A DNA stretch of 64,000 nucleotides from assembly GCF_902762735.1 (NCBI RefSeq), contig NZ_CACWPP010000004.1, forward strand, positions 1 through 64,000, read 5' to 3'. The stretch is from an uncultured Ruminococcus sp. GTDB lineage: Bacteria > Bacillota > Clostridia > Oscillospirales > Ruminococcaceae. Positions 8,779 through 17,114 of the stretch are shown piece by piece. Each line of letters opens with the position of its first letter. Within the stretch, counting starts at the first letter, position 1. The position numbers were made by a program, and so were the translations under genes. The notes beneath the pieces were generated by a model that was not told the origin of the DNA, ran no database searches, and saw nothing but the letters and a program-made list of their open reading frames with translations.

Positions 8779-8783
8779 CACTT

Positions 8784-8808
8784 AAAGCACCTTTCGGGGT
8801 GCTTTATT
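8784..8808 (+). terminator. Rho-independent terminator after the polysaccharide cluster
   Basis: AAAGCAC pairs with GTGCTTT around a CTTTCGGG loop, followed by ATT. It ends the 3320-8778 unit and lies immediately before the helicase ribosome binding site, so it could also act as an attenuator for read-through into the next operon. Confidence 0.65.
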
Positions 8809-8825
8809 CAAAGGAGGGAAAGATC

Positions 8826-11732
8826 ATGGCAATGAACCTATTTGAGCATAACAAAACCGCATACGAAGCCGCAATCCGTATGCTTTCAGAACGTGGCAAA
8901 GCAGCCGTGATCCACCCCACCGGTACGGGTAAATCCTTCATCGGCTTCAAACTCTGCGAGGACAATCCCGACAAAACTATCTGCTGGTTGTCTCCCTCAC
9001 GCTACATATATCAGACCCAGCTTGAAAACCTTGCTGAAACATCAGACGGCTATCAGCCGGAAAATGTCAAGTTCTACACCTACGCAAAGTTGATGAATGT
9101 CAGCGAGGACGAGATAGCCGAAATCAAGCCCGATTACATAATCCTTGACGAGTTCCACCGCTGCGGTGCAGAGCTTTGGGGTGCAGGCGTTGATGCTGTC
9201 CTGAAAGCATATCCCGATGTGCCTGTGCTTGGGCTGTCTGCGACTGCTATTCGATATCTTGACAATCAGCGAGATATGACCGACGAACTTTTTGACGGTA
9301 ACGTTGCAAGTGAGATGACGCTCGGTGAAGCTATTGTGCGTGGTATTCTTGCTCCGCCGAAGTACATTCTATCAATATTTTCATATCAGCAAGACCTCGA
9401 AAAATACGAAAAACGTGTACGCTCAGCCAAAAGCAAAGCCACAAGAGATGCCGCTGAAAAGGTGCTTGAAGCGTTGCGCAGAGCGCTTGATAAGGCTGAA
9501 AATCTTGATGTTCTGTTCGACAAGCACATGGAGGACAGAACAGGGAAATACATAGTTTTCTGCGCAAATTTTGACCACATGACCGACATGATGAACAAGG
9601 CTCGTGAATGGTTCAAAAAGGTCGATAAGAAGCCGCATATTTATTCGGTCTATTCCGATGATCCTACTGCAAGCAAATCTTTTGCGGACTTCAAAGCGGA
9701 TAATGACCACAAACATCTGAAACTGCTGTACTGTATTGATGCTCTTAATGAAGGTGTCCACATTCCCGATGTTTCGGGCGTTATACTGCTGCGCCCGACT
9801 ATATCCCCCATAATCTACAAACAGCAGATCGGTCGTGCGCTGTCCGCTTCAAAGTCGAAAAATCCCGTTATTTTCGATATTGTCAACAACATCGAAAATC
9901 TTTACAGCATTGATGCTATCGAGGAAGAAATGCAGGTCGCTATCCAGTATTACCGTTCTCACGGCGGTGAGGGATTTGTTGTCAACGAGACATTTGAACT
10001 TGTTGACAAAGTGGCTGACTGCAAGAGCCTGTTTGATGAGCTGGAGGGAACGCTCTCTGCGACCTGGGACATAATGTTTGAGCAGGCGAAAAAGTATTAT
10101 GATGAACATGGTGACTTAGATGTGCCGAGACGATATATGACCGAGGAGGGCTACTCTCTCGGAATGTGGCTGCAAACTCAGCGCCGAGTATACAAGGGCG
10201 AGGTCAACGGCAATCTCACACAGGTGCAGATCGACAGGCTTAATGAGGTTGGTATGCGCTGGGAATCGGCAAGCGATGCGGCTTGGGAAAAATACTATTC
10301 CGCCGCAAAGACGTACTATGAAAAGCATGGTGATCTGCTTGTTTCGGCTCAGTTCAAAGACGAAAACAACGTGGAGCTTGGCAGTTGGATCGCACGTCTG
10401 CGTGTTTATTACAGCGGCGGTATCAAGACAAAATATTTGAATCCTGACCGTATCAAGGTGCTTGAAAATATCGGTATGGTGTGGAACGTTCCGAATTATA
10501 TTTGGGAAGAAAACTATTCTGCCGCTGTGCGCTATCACCGTAAGCATGGCGATCTGAACGTTCCATATAATTATGTTGACAGTGAGGGCGTGAAGCTCGG
10601 TCAGTGGCTCAACGGGCTTCGCAGCAGCAGGAACGGCACTGCAAGAAAAGCCGCATCGCTGACGGAAGAGCAGATCGCCCGTCTTGATGCTATCGGAATG
10701 ATATGGGGCAGTAAGTTTGAAATGCAGTGGAATAATGCTTTTCGGGCGCTTTGCGATTATCACAAAAAGAACGGTACTTTTGATATGCCTGTTGCGTATA
10801 AAACCGATTCGGGCATAAAACTTGGCGCATGGATACGCCGTCAGCGTGATACGTATGCTGAGGGTAAGCTATCCGATGAACATACAAAAAAGCTGCGAGA
10901 CATCGGCTTTATTCTTGAAAAAGCCGACCCGTGGGAGGAGAAATATCAGCTCGCAAAAGCATATTTTGAAGAACACGGCGATTTGAATGTCCCTGTTGAA
11001 TATATTGTAAATGGCGTTTGGCTGAACAAATGGCTGAACGAACAAAAAATAATCGGTGAGGGCAGGCGCAAGAATAAGTCGCTTTCCGAGGAACAGAAAA
11101 GCCGCCTTAAAGCTATCGGAATGCAGTTCGGTGTGTCAAAGGTTGAACAGCTATGGCAGCAGAATTTCGAGGAATTAAAGCGTTTTTATGAGCAAAACGG
11201 GCATATCAATGTCCCGAAAAATCATCTTACTTCGGACGGAAAAAAGTTGAATGTCTGGGTGCAGAGACAGCGTGTTTCAAGGCAAAACGGCACGCTTTCG
11301 GACGAGCAGATCACCCTGCTTGATGATGTCGGCATGGAGTGGAGAAATATTGCGGACGCAGCATATGAAACAGGTTTTGAACATCTCGAAACGTATATTG
11401 CGGAGCATAATACCTCAAATATTCCACTGAATACTGAATGTCAGGACGGCTATAAACTCGGCAGATGGCTGTCTAATTGTAAAACAAAATATCGCAGCGG
11501 AAAGCTCCCAAAAAAGCACATTACACATTTTGAGCAGCTTGGCGTACAGCTTGAAAAGTCCGATGCTTGGGAGGAACGTTTTCGGGAGGTCAAAGCATTT
11601 ATCGAAAAGAATGGTGATACGTATATCCCGAAAGGCACATACAGTGAAAGCGGTCATGACCTGTTTTTGTGGGCAAGCGATCAGCGTAAATTCGATAAAA
11701 AAGGTATGCTCTCCGAGGAAAGAAAAAGCTGA
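8826..11732 (+). CDS. Superfamily II DEAD/DEAH helicase with eight helicase-associated repeats
   Basis: 968 residues from the ATG at 8826, chosen for its AAAGGAGGG. The helicase core (about 1-390) has Walker A PTGTGKS (31-37), the DEAH-type box LDEFHR (108-111 DEFH), motif III SAT (138-140), and motifs V/VI EGVHIPDVSG and QQIGRALS. From about 418 onward come eight copies of the helicase-associated domain, each about 65-70 residues, with pattern W....F..a..Y...HGDL.VP..Y....G..LG.WL...R and a closing LS.EQ...L..IGM.W. These modules are thought to bind nucleic acid. The eighth repeat is cut by a stop after LSEERKS; the missing end (KLIEIGYPF...) reads on in the -1 frame to a TAA at 11798-11800, so the natural protein is probably 24 residues longer. 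First gene of a three-gene operon. Confidence 0.9.
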   Translation: MAMNLFEHNKTAYEAAIRMLSERGKAAVIHPTGTGKSFIGFKLCEDNPDKTICWLSPSRYIYQTQLENLAETSDGYQPENVKFYTYAKLMNVSEDEIAEIKPDYIILDEFHRCGAELWGAGVDAVLKAYPDVPVLGLSATAIRYLDNQRDMTDELFDGNVASEMTLGEAIVRGILAPPKYILSIFSYQQDLEKYEKRVRSAKSKATRDAAEKVLEALRRALDKAENLDVLFDKHMEDRTGKYIVFCANFDHMTDMMNKAREWFKKVDKKPHIYSVYSDDPTASKSFADFKADNDHKHLKLLYCIDALNEGVHIPDVSGVILLRPTISPIIYKQQIGRALSASKSKNPVIFDIVNNIENLYSIDAIEEEMQVAIQYYRSHGGEGFVVNETFELVDKVADCKSLFDELEGTLSATWDIMFEQAKKYYDEHGDLDVPRRYMTEEGYSLGMWLQTQRRVYKGEVNGNLTQVQIDRLNEVGMRWESASDAAWEKYYSAAKTYYEKHGDLLVSAQFKDENNVELGSWIARLRVYYSGGIKTKYLNPDRIKVLENIGMVWNVPNYIWEENYSAAVRYHRKHGDLNVPYNYVDSEGVKLGQWLNGLRSSRNGTARKAASLTEEQIARLDAIGMIWGSKFEMQWNNAFRALCDYHKKNGTFDMPVAYKTDSGIKLGAWIRRQRDTYAEGKLSDEHTKKLRDIGFILEKADPWEEKYQLAKAYFEEHGDLNVPVEYIVNGVWLNKWLNEQKIIGEGRRKNKSLSEEQKSRLKAIGMQFGVSKVEQLWQQNFEELKRFYEQNGHINVPKNHLTSDGKKLNVWVQRQRVSRQNGTLSDEQITLLDDVGMEWRNIADAAYETGFEHLETYIAEHNTSNIPLNTECQDGYKLGRWLSNCKTKYRSGKLPKKHITHFEQLGVQLEKSDAWEERFREVKAFIEKNGDTYIPKGTYSESGHDLFLWASDQRKFDKKGMLSEERKS

Positions 11733-11800
11733 TCGAGATAGGTTATCCATTTCTGAAAAGAAATTCAGGAGCGATTAAACGTCGGAAAGAAAATGGATAA
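11718..11800 (+). other. C-terminal extension of the helicase in the -1 frame
   Basis: Five adenines at 11723-11727 precede the stop. Shifting back one base gives AAG CTG ATC GAG..., reading KLIEIGYPFLKRNSGAIKR and a natural end at 11800. KLIEIGYPF completes the repeat pattern (compare RLKAIGMQF, RLDAIGMIW). This is either a one-base deletion in the A run, a sequencing error, or slippage. Confidence 0.7.
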
Positions 11801-11865
11801 ACAAAAAACGAGTGAATTCGGCATACCTAATGCACAATTATTACGACTATTTACGGAGGTGCAAA

Positions 11866-12048
11866 ATGGCTAACAAGAAAAATCCCGACAGAGTAAATAA
11901 AGATTTCATGATCCGTGTCCGTGTGACGAATGAGGAGCATGAAAAGTTTATACAGCGTGCAAAGGAAAACGGCTATCGGACGGTCAGCGAGTTTATTCGT
12001 TCGCTGATAGATGATGAGCAAGAGACTGAAACTAAATCAACACCATGA
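11866..12048 (+). CDS. Ribbon-helix-helix DNA-binding protein
   Basis: 60 residues. The stretch KDFMIRVRVTNEEHEKFIQRAKENGYRTVSEFIRSLI has the beta strand plus two helices of Arc/MetJ/CopG-type ribbon-helix-helix proteins, as in MobC-like mobilisation factors and antitoxins. The ATG at 11866 follows GGAGGTG. Its TGA overlaps the ATG of the next gene (ATGA at 12045-12048). The last 12 residues are acidic and polar. It may bind operator DNA of its own operon, or act with the repeat proteins on a DNA target; neither is shown. Confidence 0.75.
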   Translation: MANKKNPDRVNKDFMIRVRVTNEEHEKFIQRAKENGYRTVSEFIRSLIDDEQETETKSTP

Positions 12049-13984
12049 GTAAAAATATATGGCAGAATCATTATGATGAAGTCCTTGCGTATATAACCGA
12101 GCATAACTGCACCATATCCGATATTCCCGAAGATGTCCACACGAGCGGCGGTACCACGATGAAAAACTGGATACGGGAACAGTATGCTACTTATTACGGC
12201 AAATCGGGACGAACGATGAAAGAGGAACGGCGGCAATTGCTCCGTGAACTCGGTATTGAAGGTTATCTCGATAAGTTTGAGTATGCTTTCAAAAGTCCAT
12301 AGATGCCATGAAAGAGTTTTATGCGGTGCATGGGCATTACAAAGTTCCGAGAGGTTATGTGACCGAAAACGGCATAAATCTCGGTTCATGGCGGCGCACC
12401 CAGATGCACAGATATAAATACGGCACTCTGAATGAGAAGTATCTGCAAATGATAAAAGATGCCGGAATTATGGAAATGCTTGAAAGTCCATTCGATACGG
12501 CATATCGCCATGCGCTGGAGTTCTACAAAATATATGGCAATCTCGAAATGCAGACAGGCTACACTTGTCCCGACGGTTTCAATCTCGGAAAATGGTGTGC
12601 TTCCATTCGTGACAATCGCAAAAAAGGCAAGGTTTCCGAAGATAAAATTGCACTTCTCGATGAACTCGGTTTCGACTGGAGTACCAATTATCAAAAGCGT
12701 GAAATGAGGGAAACAGTCAGCATAAAGTCGCTTTCCGAAATATATGTCCGCCTTGAAAATCAGCAGGGTATCGCCCATGTGGAGATGTATTATTCCGAGC
12801 ATAAGAACATTGAACTGCCGGAGAACTATGTTTGCGATGACGGATTTCCTCTCGGAGACTGGCTTTTAAGAGCAAAATTCCGTTTCCGCAATAAAGGTCT
12901 GCCTGCTGATATTTCACAGCGGCTGAACGTTCTCAATAAATCATGGGCGGCGGATAAAGAGGGCGCTCTTGATTACATGAAACAGGATGCTTACAAAAAG
13001 GGCATCAAAAACGCAAGGGAATTTTATCAGGCAAACAAGCATTTGATCGTTCCAATTGACTATGTTTGCGATAACGGCTACAAGCTGGGCAAATGGCTTA
13101 TGACAATGCGAAGCCGTCACAATAATAACAAGCTCCCCGCACAAATTACGGTGGAGCTTGAAAAGCTGGGAATTGTATGGCATGCACTTGATATAGCATG
13201 GTTTGAGATATTTGCGGAATGCAGGACGTTTTTGCAATCGCACCCCGATGAACCGATACCACGCACTTTAACTTCAAAAAACGGCAGAACAAATCTGAAC
13301 AATTGGTTTCGGCAAAATCACATGGAGTTCAAAAACGGCAGACTGTCACCCGTGCGGGCAGAACTATTTGCAATGATCGACTGCGAACCCGAAAAACTGT
13401 GGAAAACGAAAGATGTATCAGCGTGGGACAGGCATTTTGAAGAAGTGAAGGATTTTCTCGACAATGATCCCGAATACAGTGCGGCGAATTTCCCAAAAAG
13501 TATCAATGGTAAAAGTATAAAAAATCTCAGTAATTGGCTTGTTAAGCAAATACGGAGATATTTCAAAAATGACGGTTCGCTGACCGATGAACAGCGTGAA
13601 AAGCTCCGTGAGATCGGCGTAGAAGATTACGAATTTGAGGAAAGCTATGCCGATTCCAAATGGGAGCAGTGGTGCAGATATTGCCTTGAATTAAAGGCGT
13701 TTTATGAGAAAAACGGTCATGTCAGGCTGACAGAAAATGAGCAGGAACTAAGAGACTGGTTCTGGACACAGCGAGTCATTTATCAGCGAAATGAGTTTTC
13801 GGAGCGCAGAATGAAATTTCTCGAAGAACATGGCATTTCGGAGCTGTTTGAACCTGTGACGAAAAATACTGTCACGTTCAAGGTAAAGCTCCCCAAAAAA
13901 GATTATGAGCTGATACTGCAAAAGGCGGCAGATTTGGGCTGTGATACGATTGAGGAATATCTTATAAAGATAGCGAATAATTGA
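12045..13984 (+). pseudogene. Helicase-associated-repeat protein without helicase, with ribbon-helix-helix-like tail (frameshifted)
   Basis: Two frames make one protein of about 645 residues. The first (12045-12302) starts at ATGA overlapping the previous stop and ends YAFKSP; the second carries on as QKSIDAMKEFYAVHGHYKVPRGY, so one base is missing near 12290-12293. Together there are about eight helicase-associated repeats (for example FYAVHGHYKVPRGYVTENG, REFYQANKHLIVPIDYVCDNG) but no Walker motifs. The last 37 residues (VTFKVKLPKKDYELILQKAADLGCDTIEEYLIKI) have the strand-helix-helix pattern of a ribbon-helix-helix domain, like the small upstream protein. If the frameshift is real, only the 558-residue part from 12308 could be made separately; if it is a sequence error, the gene is intact. 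Confidence 0.75.
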
Positions 13985-14018
13985 CCTGAAATGAGGTAGG
14001 GCAGGTTTTGTTGACAAA

Positions 14019-14073
14019 GGCACGCATATGGATCGGCTGAACACCGATGAAATATCGTGGATATGCCCGTGCC
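14019..14073. repeat. Long imperfect hairpin downstream of the helicase operon
   Basis: GGCACG-CATATG at 14019-14030 pairs with ATATGCCCGTGCC at 14061-14073, and an inner stem is possible around ATCGG..CCGAT. It lies between the repeat-protein stop and a terminator. It may be a structured RNA 3' end or a protein-binding palindrome of the element; I see no match to a known RNA family. Confidence 0.45.
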
Positions 14074-14093
14074 AAAGCATATTTACATCGAAA

Positions 14094-14132
14094 AAAATCC
14101 GTCATGTCGTTTTGGAGGCATGGCGGATTTTT
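14094..14132 (+). terminator. Rho-independent terminator of the helicase operon
   Basis: AAATCCGTCATGTC pairs, with G-T pairs, to GGCATGGCGGATTTTT around GTTTTGGA and ends in a T run. It closes the 8826-13984 operon. Confidence 0.8.
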
Positions 14133-14144
14133 AGCAGGGGGATA
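14132..14144. repeat. Third copy of the TAGCAGGGGGATA motif
   Basis: Thirteen bases are identical to the reverse strand of 2367-2379, beside the intact serine recombinase promoter. It lies just inside the point where recombinase fragment B resumes, as an end-specific sequence of a mobile element might. Confidence 0.5.
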
Positions 14145-14196
14145 AAATGACATAACTACGTGCTATTTATAGATTAGTGTTTTCTGTAGTGAATAG

Positions 14197-14919
14197 GAGG
14201 AATCCGTCAGCACCGGCAAGCAGACAAAGAAAGGTGTTACAATGCCGCTGTCAGGGCTTGGCTACTGTGCCGACTGCGGCACAAAAACGAAACAGCACTA
14301 TTCATCGGGTGCAAAAGCTCCTTACGGCTATGTGTGTGGATTTCACGCACGTTTCGGCAAGGAGCATTGCACCTCGCACCACATCAATTACACCGATTTG
14401 GAAAGCATTATCTTGCAGGATATTCGCCGTCAGATCGACTTTGTGATGAACGATGACAAGGCTCGTGAGAAATACCTTGCCCATAAGCGTGGCAAGAAAT
14501 CTGCTCGTGATAATTCCGACAGGAAAAGGCAGAAAGACATTGAAAAGCGTATCGCTGACCTCGACAAGCTGATCCAGAAGATATATGAGGATAAGGTGCT
14601 TGGCAGTTTGCCCGAAAAGACCTGTGCAGACCTCCTCACAAAGTATCAGCAGGAGAAGGACACCTTGCAGACCGAGCTTGATACGCTCATTCAGAGAGTC
14701 GATGCAGACAGGCAGGACGAAGCGGACGTTGACGAGTATATCCGCCGTTTGAAGTCTTACGCAGGTGCAGGGGAGCTTACAAGGCAGATGTGCCTTGACC
14801 TGATTGAATACTTCACGGTCGATGCCTATCATGGAAGAAAGGCTGTGCGTGACATTCATATCTACTACAAACTGATCGACAAACCGTTGAAAAACAAAAG
14901 AAATGCCCTTGAAATTTAA
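14197..14919 (+). pseudogene. Large serine recombinase fragment B (zinc ribbon and coiled coil)
   Basis: After a TAG at 14194-14196 the frame reads EESVSTGKQTKKGVTMPLSG and then the zinc ribbon: CADCG, and further on CGFHARFGKEHC. The coiled-coil region (RKRQKDIEKRIADLDKLIQKIYEDKVLG) and the C-terminal LTRQMCLDLIEYFTVDAYHGRK complete the end of a large serine recombinase. The catalytic and Recombinase domains are missing. The missing middle matches the end of fragment A (170-712), so the two may be halves of one gene. An ATG at 14242 could in theory start a 225-residue peptide, but no ribosome binding site suggests that it is used. Confidence 0.85.
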
Positions 14920-14928
14920 TCAAGGGCA
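14904..14928 (+). terminator. Short hairpin at the end of recombinase fragment B
   Basis: TGCCCTTGA and TCAAGGGCA form a perfect nine-base stem spanning the stop codon of fragment B. There is no clear T run, so termination is uncertain. Confidence 0.4.
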
Positions 14929-14959
14929 TAACGAAAATAGTGTTTGTCCATAGTTTACA

Positions 14960-15774
14960 TTGAACTTGTTCAACGAATGGCACGCCGCCAGCACTTCCAA
15001 AAAAATTCGCGCGGTCATGGTGTCAAATGCAAAGCAGGGAAAGTATCATGCTCCCGTTGCACCTTTCGGCTATCTCGTAGGAGATACAGAACATCGTTTG
15101 CCTGTTGTAGATGAAACGAATGCACCTTACGTCCGTATGATGTATAAAATGCGTTCCGAGGGTGCAAGCTCTCCGCAGATTGCAAAAGCTCTGAATGCTC
15201 AGGGTGTTATCACACCGTCCGATTACACATACAAGCGTTTTGGAAAGCCGAATCCCTACATTTCCAATCACCTGTGGAATGCAGCAATGTTGCGTGATAT
15301 TCTTGAAAAAACGATTTACAAGGGTGCTGTCGTTAGCCAGAAATACTCAACGGTTTCCTACAAAAACCACAAGAAGTATATCAGGGACTCCGATGAATGG
15401 ATCGTCGTTGAAGATGCCTTTGAGCCTATCGTGGACAAGGAGTTATGGGATAAGGTACAGGAGGTCAACAAGTCGTGCAGTCACGCAAGGAGGTATGCTC
15501 CTCGCATTCAATTTTACAACGTATCATTGAGGGGCTGGTGCTTGAGGACATTCGTGCAAGGGCAAAGCGTGTCATCGAGGACGAGAACGGCGAGAGACAG
15601 CGTTATCTTGCGATCAAGGCAAACGAACGTGAACAGCAGACCGAGGACGAGAGCCGACTTCTGAAACAGGCTGAGAGCCGTCTGGCGGAGCTTGAAACGA
15701 TCATCAGCAAGACCCTCGCGGACAGCAGAAACCTCTTACTTCCGCAGAATAGCGTGGAAATTCATCAGCAATAA
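14960..15774 (+). pseudogene. Large serine recombinase fragment C (internal deletion, frameshifted)
   Basis: The first part (to about 15495) reads LNLFNEWHAASTSKKIRAV through the Recombinase domain to LWDKVQEVNKSCSHARR. It begins at the same homologous point as fragment A. The zinc ribbon is then missing and the frame changes: from about 15505 another frame reads LQRIIEGLVLEDIRARAKRVIEDENGERQR and a Glu/Lys-rich coiled coil up to 15774. So the gene has lost its catalytic domain at the front and its cysteine region in the middle. It is a second, distinct recombinase, not a copy of A plus B (the shared segments differ at many residues). Confidence 0.85.
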
Positions 15775-15779
15775 ATGGT

Positions 15780-16092
15780 TGTCCTTTTGGGTGGGTGACA
15801 ACTCATTGTCAATTGCATACTTGAAAAATGCTCTCATGCTTTTGATTATGCCATTTATATATGTCTCTTTCAAGTTATTTTCGATTTTAGAAAATATATA
15901 ACCTTTAAGATGAACAGGTTTGACTTCCTCAATCTCAATTATTCCATAACTTTCACCAATCCATTTTATCATTAAAGCATTTGTGTTATAGAGACTCTTT
16001 ATTGTCTGTGGCGTATAGTGCTTAATCTTACAATCAAATATAAATTCATTTATAGCAATCCAACTATTTAAATTCACAAAATCCGGTCGCAA
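15780..16092 (-). pseudogene. Tyrosine recombinase (phage-type integrase) N-terminal relic
   Basis: About 95 residues resemble the SAM-like core-binding domain that opens tyrosine integrases: KIKHYTPQTIKSLYNTNALMIKWIGE, then INGIIKSMRAFFKYAIDNEL. The catalytic domain with its Arg-His-Arg-Tyr residues is absent; the frame runs into the end of serine recombinase fragment C near 15775. A stop lies a few codons upstream of the TTG at 16092, so the true start may also be lost. It seems to be the outermost relic of the accessory region before the backbone. Confidence 0.6.
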
Positions 16093-16361
16093 AAGCTCGA
16101 ATCTATGGATTTTGTCTGAATTTTAAGGCGGATTGATATAGTACTGCTTTCAAATACATAAAAAACACCTCTCCTATTTCCTTAAAACAAAGAAATAAGA
16201 GAGGTAATATTTTAAAAGAAATGAGATATACATTTAAACTTTTCACATAGCGTATATCAGTGTTCGATTGGATTATTCACAATTCAAGCTATGATAATTG
16301 CAGCAAGCTGATCAGTAATCACTGAAAAATCGCTATAATAAAGGCTTTTTAGAATGTATTA
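16093..16361. other. Boundary between accessory region and backbone
   Basis: Apart from a terminator-like hairpin at 16167-16205 no gene, tRNA or obvious direct repeat is visible here. The AT content is high. Ordinary backbone genes begin immediately afterwards with yebC, so an island end probably lies in or near this stretch. Confidence 0.5.
16167..16205. terminator. Bidirectional hairpin at the island boundary
   Basis: ACCTCTCCTATTTC pairs with GAAATAAGAGAGGT, with an A-rich run on the left and a T-rich run on the right, giving a terminator shape on both strands. Confidence 0.6.
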
Positions 16362-17108
16362 TCAGTCTTCTTCTTCATCGGAAGGCATATTCTCCCAGTT
16401 GTGGTAAACATTCTGAACATCATCGTTATCTTCCAGATTGTCCAGCAGCAGACCCATCTTCTTCACAGCGTCCTCATCGGTGATGGTAACGTATGTTGAC
16501 GGTATCTTGTCAGCCTCAGCAGAAAGTACCTTGTAGCCCATGCCTTCGAGAGTTTCTCTAACGGAACCAACGGAGTTTGGCTGGCAGGCTATCTCGATAA
16601 TATCCTCTTCAACATTGAAGTCATCAGCACCTGCCTCAAAAACATCGTCCATTATCTTGTCCTCGTCAGCGCCGTTGTTCTCGATAACAACAGTTCCGAC
16701 ATCGGAGAACAGGTAGGATACACAGCCTGTGCTGCCCATGTTTCCACCGAACTTGTTGAAGTAGCTGCGCACATCAGCCGCAGTTCTGTTCTTGTTGTCT
16801 GTCAGGCACTCAACTATTACAGCAACGCCGCAGGGACCGTAGCCCTCGTATACCATCGACTCGTAGTTGTTCTTGTCGCCGTCGCCCGCAGCCTTCTTGA
16901 TTATTCTCTCGATGTTGTCGTTGGGCACGTTGTTGGACTTTGCCTTAGCGATAAGATCTCTCAGCTTTGCGTTGCCCGAAGGATCGGGACCGCCCATCTT
17001 GACAACTACTGCGATCTCTCTGCCGATCTTAGTGAAGATCTTGGCTCTTGCCGCGTCGGTAGCACCTTTTTTTCTCTTAATGTTTTCCCATTTTGAATGT
17101 CCTGACAT
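16362..17108 (-). CDS. yebC: YebC/PmpR family protein
   Basis: 248 residues starting MSGHSKWENIKRKKGATDAARAKIFTKIGREI, the family signature almost residue for residue. The acidic C-terminus (DDVQNVYHNWENMPSDEEED) is also typical. Members were annotated as DNA-binding transcription regulators; more recent work links YebC-type proteins to relief of ribosome stalling, so the assignment as a regulator is uncertain. It is the last gene of the obg-mrnC-yebC unit, separated from mrnC by only a few bases, with a GGAGTG ahead of the ATG. Confidence 0.96.
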   Translation of the reverse strand: MSGHSKWENIKRKKGATDAARAKIFTKIGREIAVVVKMGGPDPSGNAKLRDLIAKAKSNNVPNDNIERIIKKAAGDGDKNNYESMVYEGYGPCGVAVIVECLTDNKNRTAADVRSYFNKFGGNMGSTGCVSYLFSDVGTVVIENNGADEDKIMDDVFEAGADDFNVEEDIIEIACQPNSVGSVRETLEGMGYKVLSAEADKIPSTYVTITDEDAVKKMGLLLDNLEDNDDVQNVYHNWENMPSDEEED

Positions 17109-17114
17109 TATATT

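Noticed and set aside
11720..11730. Programmed -1 frameshifting at the end of the helicase gene
   Set aside because: The run has only five adenines and no clear downstream structure, and the neighbouring repeat gene also has a one-base loss, so mutation or sequence error is simpler.
727..14205. Shared seven bases GGAATCC at 727-733 and 14199-14205 as the core of the recombinase insertion
   Set aside because: A seven-base match is likely by chance in this search space, and the left copy lies inside the 3' end of the intact recombinase, past the point where fragment A has already lost similarity.
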